Of a stretch of DNA of 36,869 nucleotides, positions 31,847 through 36,869 are shown one piece after another. Origin of the DNA: Bacteroidetes bacterium HGW-Bacteroidetes-16 (lineage in GTDB: Bacteria > Bacteroidota > Bacteroidia > Bacteroidales > F082); the NCBI GenBank assembly GCA_002840975.1, contig PHDN01000031.1, forward strand, positions 1 to 36,869. Direction: 5' to 3'. The notes under the pieces were generated by a model. It searched no databases and was not told the origin of the DNA. It saw nothing but the letters and a program-made list of their open reading frames with translations. How positions within the stretch are numbered: position 1 is the first letter of the stretch; every line of letters begins with the position of its first letter. Position numbers and translations under genes: made by a program.

Positions 31847-33463
31847 CTATAATTCAGGCATGTGTGCTGAAAATACCACTCCCGGGGTTGAAACCCCGAC
31901 AACAGAAAGTATTGAACTCCTGTCGCTGCCTGCACCATTGTATATCACATCCCCATCCATATTTACATCATTTGCTGAGTATGAATCTAATACAGTATTA
32001 CCTGGTGTGCCAACTCCGACCTCTGTTAATACAGCTGAACGATCATTACTCGCGCCGTTATAGGCCACCTGTCCATCCCCATTGGCATCTCCATCCCACA
32101 AAGCAAACACATTGGTTTCCACTTCCTTCATGGCCGCGTTGGTGGTAATAGTGCCATCTTGCCAGGCAGTGGCTTGAGCTCCTTTAAAAGTTAAGGTTGG
32201 TGAACCGGCTAAATTCACGGTGGAAGTGGATACCACCCCAAAATGGTTGCGGTGTTGTATGGCTATGTAATAAGAACCCGAGACCACCCCGGTCATTTTA
32301 CAATCGGTTCCGTCTTCATTAATGATTTGTCCGTCCTGGTCAATAAAGCGCGCAAAGCTGTGAAGCACTGTTGCATGGTTTCCTGCATCCCGCAACTCAA
32401 TTTTTATCCAATCTACGGCCGTGGCAGGAATGGAGGTTACCGTTGTAGTCAATCCATAAGGGTCGGTCAGGGGGAGGAGGGAATTCAGCGTGTTGTCCAT
32501 GTTGTGGTTGGTGGAATTGTAGGCCCCGGCCAAAAAAGCCTGAAGGTCAATCACCAATCCACTATAAAAGTAGTCGCCCACCATCAGCGTTCCGGTTGAG
32601 GTAATTCCGGAGCTTGAATTGGTATAAGGATTACTGCCTGTTGCACTGGTATTACTTCCCCATGATACTGTTGTACCATTGTCAGAGGTAACGCCAATTG
32701 TGCTTGCTGATCTATCAAAATTGGTTAACTCTTCACCAACGTTCCATTGATTTGTGGCTGTAAGGTCCGAACCATCGGCAACATCTTCACCAACCACCCA
32801 TGAACGATCAACGATATGCGTCGTACCAGAGAAACTCACCGGTTTGCTATCGGCGACCCTAACGCTGTAGTTATCAGTAGTAGCAGAGACACTGTTTTGT
32901 AATGTGATTGGATTGTAGGCACTGTTTCCAATGGGAAAGATGACGTTGGTGGAGCCGTCTGCAGGAACACTTCTTTTAACACTTCCTGTACTGTTGGTTA
33001 CAATGAAGGATGTTGTGCTTGCTCCGGTTGGATCACTTGCTCCAATCGTTAAGTTAAACCCATTTAAGGTGAGCTTTCCACTGGTAAAATTAAGTGTTCC
33101 GTTAATGACTTGATCGGCTCCGGTTGCGGTAGTTGTAATAGCAACGCCTGTGGAATTGTTGATGTCGAGGATTCCATAAAAAGTGGAGGAAGCTATCCCG
33201 GTGATCTCCTGTGCTGAAGTTCCTTCAAAGGTAACGGTTCCGGTAGAAGTGGCGTCCATCAGGGCACCACTGTTGTTGGTGATATCGCCTAAAATGGAAA
33301 CTTCTCCATTGTTTTTAATGGTTCCTCCCGAACAGTTAATGTCATTGGCAACCACAACAGCACCGCTATTGACCACCAATTGGGATCCACTGGAAAGTAC
33401 TAACTGTGAATAAACTGAAAATGCACTCCCGAACAGGAATGCCATCAAAAAGACTTTTTTCAT
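31847..33463 (-). CDS. Secreted beta-helix protein ending in two EF-hand/dockerin-like repeats
   Basis: The 538-residue protein has a signal peptide (MKKVFLMAFLFGSAFSVYSQ) and short beta-helix-like rungs (LVLSSGSQLVVNSGAVVVANDINCSGGTIKNNGEVSILGDI, INGTLNFTSGKLTLNGFNLTIG). A larger beta region follows. Near the C-terminus are two calcium-loop-like repeats, DGDANGDGQVAYNGASNDRS and DVNMDGDVIYNGAGSDRS, each followed by a hydrophobic helix ending in G-TPG. This repeat pair is common at the end of Bacteroidota proteins annotated as hemagglutinin-like, and recalls dockerin. No T9SS type A tail is present. It is the first gene of the unit containing the T9SS protein and the small Gly/Pro-rich protein. 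Confidence 0.75.
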   Translation of the reverse strand: MKKVFLMAFLFGSAFSVYSQLVLSSGSQLVVNSGAVVVANDINCSGGTIKNNGEVSILGDITNNSGALMDATSTGTVTFEGTSAQEITGIASSTFYGILDINNSTGVAITTTATGADQVINGTLNFTSGKLTLNGFNLTIGASDPTGASTTSFIVTNSTGSVKRSVPADGSTNVIFPIGNSAYNPITLQNSVSATTDNYSVRVADSKPVSFSGTTHIVDRSWVVGEDVADGSDLTATNQWNVGEELTNFDRSASTIGVTSDNGTTVSWGSNTSATGSNPYTNSSSGITSTGTLMVGDYFYSGLVIDLQAFLAGAYNSTNHNMDNTLNSLLPLTDPYGLTTTVTSIPATAVDWIKIELRDAGNHATVLHSFARFIDQDGQIINEDGTDCKMTGVVSGSYYIAIQHRNHFGVVSTSTVNLAGSPTLTFKGAQATAWQDGTITTNAAMKEVETNVFALWDGDANGDGQVAYNGASNDRSAVLTEVGVGTPGNTVLDSYSANDVNMDGDVIYNGAGSDRSSILSVVGVSTPGVVFSAHMPEL

Positions 33464-33501
33464 AAAGCAACCATTTTTTTGTATCTAGTTAAATAACTAA
33501 C

Positions 33502-33520
33502 AAAAGGTAGGAAATTTGGT
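33502..33520 (+). promoter_or_regulatory. GGTAGGAAA element, copy D (in antisense to the adhesin operon leader)
   Basis: AAAAGGTAGGAAATTTGGT is on the plus strand, while the surrounding genes and the promoter at 33536 read minus. The leader RNA of the 33463 gene would therefore carry the complement. The flank CAGCTTTATTGGG resembles CAGCGGTTATTGGAG that follows copy A, so this may be a decayed inverted copy of the whole element. The stem is interrupted. Confidence 0.5.
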
Positions 33521-33535
33521 CAGCTTTATTGGGTG

Positions 33536-33568
33536 CAAACATACAAACAATACAAGCAGAAAAGCAAG
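33536..33568 (-). promoter_or_regulatory. Promoter of the adhesin operon
   Basis: On the minus strand TATGTTTG (33536-33543) matches TAnnTTTG. CTTG (33565-33568) 21 bp upstream is a fair -33 box. The predicted leader is about 65 nt and includes the complement of hairpin element copy D. Confidence 0.5.
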
Positions 33569-33679
33569 CAAAAAAACAGATAAAATAAAAATTAAATTTT
33601 AATTATCTGGATAACAACCATATAGATATATGAAAATGCAGGTATAAAAACAAAATTCAAAAGAGAAAAATTCATATTC

Positions 33680-34423
33680 TCAACTACTATAATTCATCAT
33701 CGCCTCCAAAAAGCCTTCTTTTCTACGTCTGGCAATCTGGATTTCGGTGTTGTCGTCCAGAATAACGGAGCCACCTTCTCCTTTTTTGTACTCTTTTACG
33801 TATTTAAGGTGGATCAGGTGCGATTGGTGGATCCTGTAAAAATTGTCACCCTCTAAAAGTTCTTCATACTCCTTCAGTGGATAGCATACCAAGATTTTTT
33901 CTCCATTGTAAAGGAAAAAAGTGGTGTAATTTCCTTCCGAAACACAATGGCGTATGTTTTCAGCTAACACAAATTTGTAGCCGCCAGTGGTTGGCAGTGC
34001 GATTTTTTTTGGTGTGTTTTTGTTTGCCAACAGCGTCATCAATCGTTGGTGCAGGCTCGAAAAGTCCACTTTCTTTCTGAATTTTTCAATGGCTTTAACC
34101 AGCAGTTCAGGGTCAACGGGTTTCAATAAAAAATCGATGGCACTATAGCGAAAGGCCCTGATGGCGTGTTGGTCGTAAGCCGTAACAAAGATGACGTTGA
34201 TGTTTTTATGGGGGAGCCTTTCGAGCAAGTCGAAACCCGAGCCATCCGGCATGTTGATGTCGAGAAAAACAAGATCAGGATTGGTCAATTTTATTAATGC
34301 CAACCCCGTTTCTAAATCATCAGCTTCGCCGGCTACCTCAATATCTTGGTACAACTCATTTAAATACAGCCGGATGGTGTCCCTGCTATCTGATTCGTCG
34401 TCTATGATCGCAACTTTTATCAC
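33680..34423 (-). CDS. LytTR-family response regulator
   Basis: The 247-residue protein has an N-terminal receiver domain (VAIIDDESDSR acidic pocket at residues 8-10, phosphoacceptor Asp55 in DLVFLDINMPDGSG, FVTAYDQHAIRAF, and FLLKPVDPE with the conserved Lys). A C-terminal LytTR DNA-binding domain covers about 140-240 (YKFVLAENIRHCVSEGNYTTFFL, FYRIHQSHLIHLKYVKEYKKGEGG, IQIARRRKEGFLEAM). It should act as a transcription regulator phosphorylated by the kinase encoded 63 bp upstream. Targets are unknown; the neighbouring secreted-protein operon is a candidate by position only. Confidence 0.93.
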   Translation of the reverse strand: MIKVAIIDDESDSRDTIRLYLNELYQDIEVAGEADDLETGLALIKLTNPDLVFLDINMPDGSGFDLLERLPHKNINVIFVTAYDQHAIRAFRYSAIDFLLKPVDPELLVKAIEKFRKKVDFSSLHQRLMTLLANKNTPKKIALPTTGGYKFVLAENIRHCVSEGNYTTFFLYNGEKILVCYPLKEYEELLEGDNFYRIHQSHLIHLKYVKEYKKGEGGSVILDDNTEIQIARRRKEGFLEAMMNYSS

Positions 34424-34486
34424 GCGTAAACTGGTTTTATTACAAAACTATCAATATTATCTTCACTATGGATGCATATAAACTAC

Positions 34487-36604
34487 CTAATCCTTTTCAA
34501 ATGGAATCATTAATTCAACCCGTGTTCCAACGAAATTTCCATTGATGTCTTTCAGGTCGATAATCACTTGTGATATATGGGTTCCTCTTTTCTTTTTCAG
34601 GATTTCAAACCTTTCCTCGGTTAATTTTCCGGCTACCGAAACATGCCCTTTTTTTTGCTTTTCAGCAGATTTTTCTCTTCCTATTCCATCATCCTGTATC
34701 ACACAATTAAGGTGATGATCCAGCATCGAAATTTCAATCCTGATAGTTCCTGTACCCTCTTTCTTTTCAACTCCATGTTTGATGGCGTTTTCAATATGTG
34801 GCTGCATGAGCATGGGAGGGATATAAATGGCCTCCCTGTCAATATCCTGGTCGACAATAAAATGAAAATCAAATTTGCCCTTTAAACGAAGTTTTTCTAA
34901 TTCCAGGTTTATTTTAAGTGTTTCCAGGTCATCTTCCAGCGAAACCATTTCTCTACGCGACATACTTAACACATTGCGCATGAGGTTGGCGAACTTGATC
35001 AAATAAGTGCTTGCCTGTGTTTTTTCGTTGTTCATCACAAAATGCTGAATGGAGTTGAGCGCATTAAAAATAAAATGGGGGTTTATTTGAGAACGCAGAA
35101 GACGGCTTTCAATTTGCAGGTTTTGATTTTCCAGTTCGATGTGTTTGTTTTTTTGCTTTAAGCGATACCTGATAAAGAGAAAATAGGCCAATCCTGCCGA
35201 CAGGAACAGAACAAGTAAAATGGTGAAAATGATCATTCTTTGTCGGATCAGGTTTGATTTTTGCTCTATAATGGCCAGTTTTTGTTCCGTTTTTTCTGCT
35301 GTGAGGCTCAAAATTTCTTTCTCTTTTTTCTCGGTTTCAAATTGGGTTTGAAGTTCCGATAAGCGGTTTCGGGTGTTCTCGTTGTTGATGCTGTCGTACA
35401 TGTTGTGGTATTTCACATGGTAGAAATAGGCTTCCTCATAATTTCCCCGGTGGCCGTAAACTTGCGACAGTGCTTCTTCTGCTTTGTAAATCAGCGTTTT
35501 CATGTCTTCCGACTCAGCTATTTTCAGGCTTCTCAGCAAATGCGTTTCGGCCTGTTGATTTTGATTCGACTTCAGGTAAATCAATCCCATGTTCAAATGC
35601 AACTCTGCCAATGTAAATTTGCTTGAAATCTTTTTTTCCAAAGCCAGTGCCCGATGGTAGGATAAGGCTGCCCGATCCAAATCGCCTTCATCCAGATACA
35701 GTTTGGCCAGATTACACAGGTTGTTCACCTTTTGTTCCTCATTTCCCAGTTCTTCATCCAGTTTCAACGCAAGTGTGTAATATTGAATGGCTTTGTCGTT
35801 GTTTCCCAGGTTTTTCTCGACAATTCCCAAATTTCCATATACGATTTCCATCATGGCCCTGTCGTTGCTTTTCTCATAAAGCAACAGGGTTTGCAGGTAA
35901 TATTTCTGCGAATTTTCATAATCTTTCAAATAAGCATATAAACCGGCAATATTGGTGGTTAATTTGGCCATCGATTCGGGAGGTGCTTTGGCCAGTTCCC
36001 TGTATTTCAATGCATCTACAAAATAATAAAAGCCCTTTTCATAATCGCCTTTTCGGATAAAAATCTGGCCTGTGTTGCCAAGTGCTTTGCTTATATTCAT
36101 CAAGTGAAGCTGGCTGGTATCTTCGGCTGATTCGTAAACCTTTTTCAGCAGGGCAATGGATTTAATGTTGTACACCAATGAACTGTCAAACTCCCCTTTT
36201 TGAAGGAAAAACATACCCATCTGTCCCTGCATGGTGGCTTCGCTTTTCCATTCCTTAAATTGTTTGGCATAGCTCAGCCCTTCTTTCATCATGATCAGAG
36301 AGGAGTCATAATTCTTTAAATTGAAATAGCCATAGGCCTTATTTGAATAGGCATGTATTCTTTCTTTGGACCACTCAAATTTTGACAACAGTTTTAGGCT
36401 GGAGTCAGACCAGAGGATGGCTTGCCGTGGATTCGTTTTTGTCAACCCATCGGCTAGTTGGTTGAAAAGCAACGCCTTCTCCGAACCGCTTCGTGATGAT
36501 AACAAGGTAACCAGGCTGTCGTTTATCCCGCTTTGTGAAAAACCTACCTGTCGGGCAAATATCCAGGCAACAAGCGCCATTAATTTACAAGCAATTTTAA
36601 CCAT
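34487..36604 (-). CDS. LytS-type sensor histidine kinase with TPR repeats
   Basis: ATG 36604 is preferred because it gives a signal peptide (MVKIACKLMALVAWIFARQVGFSQ); the open frame reaches 36685. The 705-residue protein has periplasmic TPR repeats (about 60-400; for example MMEIVYGNLGIVEKNLGNNDKAIQYYTLALKLDEELGN), a coiled coil (about 410-455) and one membrane helix (about 457-480). The cytoplasmic His_kinase domain has its phosphoacceptor in INPHFIFNALNSIQHF (His510), and the ATPase part has PPMLMQPHIENAIKHGVEKK and DDGIG. It is the partner of the LytTR regulator. TPRs suggest sensing through protein contacts at the envelope. Confidence 0.92.
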   Translation of the reverse strand: MVKIACKLMALVAWIFARQVGFSQSGINDSLVTLLSSRSGSEKALLFNQLADGLTKTNPRQAILWSDSSLKLLSKFEWSKERIHAYSNKAYGYFNLKNYDSSLIMMKEGLSYAKQFKEWKSEATMQGQMGMFFLQKGEFDSSLVYNIKSIALLKKVYESAEDTSQLHLMNISKALGNTGQIFIRKGDYEKGFYYFVDALKYRELAKAPPESMAKLTTNIAGLYAYLKDYENSQKYYLQTLLLYEKSNDRAMMEIVYGNLGIVEKNLGNNDKAIQYYTLALKLDEELGNEEQKVNNLCNLAKLYLDEGDLDRAALSYHRALALEKKISSKFTLAELHLNMGLIYLKSNQNQQAETHLLRSLKIAESEDMKTLIYKAEEALSQVYGHRGNYEEAYFYHVKYHNMYDSINNENTRNRLSELQTQFETEKKEKEILSLTAEKTEQKLAIIEQKSNLIRQRMIIFTILLVLFLSAGLAYFLFIRYRLKQKNKHIELENQNLQIESRLLRSQINPHFIFNALNSIQHFVMNNEKTQASTYLIKFANLMRNVLSMSRREMVSLEDDLETLKINLELEKLRLKGKFDFHFIVDQDIDREAIYIPPMLMQPHIENAIKHGVEKKEGTGTIRIEISMLDHHLNCVIQDDGIGREKSAEKQKKGHVSVAGKLTEERFEILKKKRGTHISQVIIDLKDINGNFVGTRVELMIPFEKD

Positions 36605-36697
36605 ATAAAGCGATAAAATAGAGGGTTGCAAAGTACATAAAAACCGAAAACAAAACCAAAACGGCCAAATCCTTGCCAAAACCAACCGAATTTAAAA

Positions 36698-36734
36698 TTT
36701 GGTTTTTTTAGGGGATAATGTCTCTATACATTTG
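36698..36734 (+). promoter_or_regulatory. Candidate promoter of a plus-strand small transcript
   Basis: TACATTTG (36727-36734) fits the -7 box and TTTG (36698-36701) the -33 box, but the 25-bp spacer is longer than usual. It lies upstream of hairpin copy E. A small AACCGAA/TTTGGTT hairpin with a T run (36684-36709) overlaps the -33 side. Confidence 0.3.
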
Positions 36735-36740
36735 CGCTAT

Positions 36741-36857
36741 GTTTTATTGCTGGTAACCAGAAATATACGTATATTAAATGAACAAAGATAAAATCAAAGG
36801 TAGGAAATTTGGTTTACCCCGCCGAATCTCACGAGTTGGGTAGTAGGCGGTTTTTTT
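36741..36857 (+). ncRNA. Candidate small RNA or leader with GGTAGGAAA hairpin and terminator
   Basis: This plus-strand region follows no plus-strand gene, because the kinase gene to its left reads away. It holds hairpin copy E at 36791-36815: an 8-bp stem AAATCAAA/TTTGGTTT with one T-G pair and the loop GGTAGGAAA. Directly after come CCGCC (36819-36823) and GGCGG (36846-36850), then T7, a terminator. A competing pair TACCC (36815-36819)/GGGTA (36838-36842) is possible. The start is placed from a weak promoter. It is either a ~115-nt sRNA or the attenuator of a gene beyond the window edge. Confidence 0.4.
36819..36857 (+). terminator. Intrinsic terminator after hairpin copy E
   Basis: A short stem CCGCC/GGCGG with a long, partly foldable loop is followed by T7. 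It sits three bases after the conserved hairpin, as in copies A and B. Confidence 0.6.
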
Positions 36858-36869
36858 CATTTTCACCAA

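Noticed and set aside
36684-36709. AACCGAA/TTTGGTT hairpin with T run as a further copy of the GGTAGGAAA element
   Set aside because: The stem is alike but the loop is TTTAAAA with no GGTAGG core. It may be a simple terminator-like sequence and overlaps the candidate promoter.

Overview
This window looks like chromosomal DNA of a member of the Bacteroidota, probably Bacteroidales-like. The signs are Bacteroidota-type promoters (TTTG about 20 bp upstream of TAnnTTTG), almost no Shine-Dalgarno sites, type IX secretion (T9SS) C-terminal sorting domains, GEVED domains, DUF4097/DUF2807/DUF3667 proteins, and a LytS/LytTR pair with a TPR sensor. No tRNA, rRNA, CRISPR array, transposase or phage gene was seen.

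Layout. 1-2170: a secreted, membrane-tailed protein (chitobiase-C-like plus OB-like domains) in a zone holding three copies of a dispersed palindromic repeat. 2241-6573 (+): a cell-envelope regulon made of an ECF sigma factor, a membrane anti-sigma factor, a DUF4097 protein, a DUF2807 lipoprotein and two predicted outer-membrane proteins. The sigma operon and the DUF2807 operon are preceded by the same promoter, ATTGCAAC-N16-TGTCTT, so the sigma factor probably drives both. 6620-10095 (-): crotonase, 3-hydroxyacyl-CoA dehydrogenase and SCP-x-type thiolase. 10329-12343 (+): a DUF3667 membrane protein and a T9SS-secreted protein. 12391-23145 (-): a fatty-acid degradation cluster in two transcription units. 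One is MarR regulator-FadN-FadA-FadE. The other is DUF4442 hotdog protein, long-chain acyl-CoA synthetase and a membrane FeS/heme oxidoreductase of the EtfD/EMO type. Together they could activate fatty acids, run beta-oxidation and pass acyl-CoA dehydrogenase electrons (through an ETF not encoded here) to menaquinone.

23425-33463 (-): large secreted proteins. These are a beta-propeller/GEVED protein, a subtilisin-like protease with PKD and GEVED domains, a 77-residue Gly/Pro-rich protein with a membrane tail, a T9SS protein, and a protein ending in two EF-hand-like repeats. 33680-36604 (-): a LytS-type TPR histidine kinase and its LytTR response regulator.

The least explained signal is a short RNA-like hairpin (loop GGTAGGAAA between A/T-rich arms). 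It lies directly before intrinsic terminators after two secreted-protein genes and again at 36.8 kb with no gene upstream. Its exact reverse complement lies in the predicted 5' leader of the adhesin operon at 33.5 kb. Also notable are a ~200-bp MITE-like repeat present twice in inverted orientation (17.0 and 29.0 kb), the paired ECF promoters, and a C-terminal module shared by two neighbouring secreted proteins that lack a standard T9SS tail.
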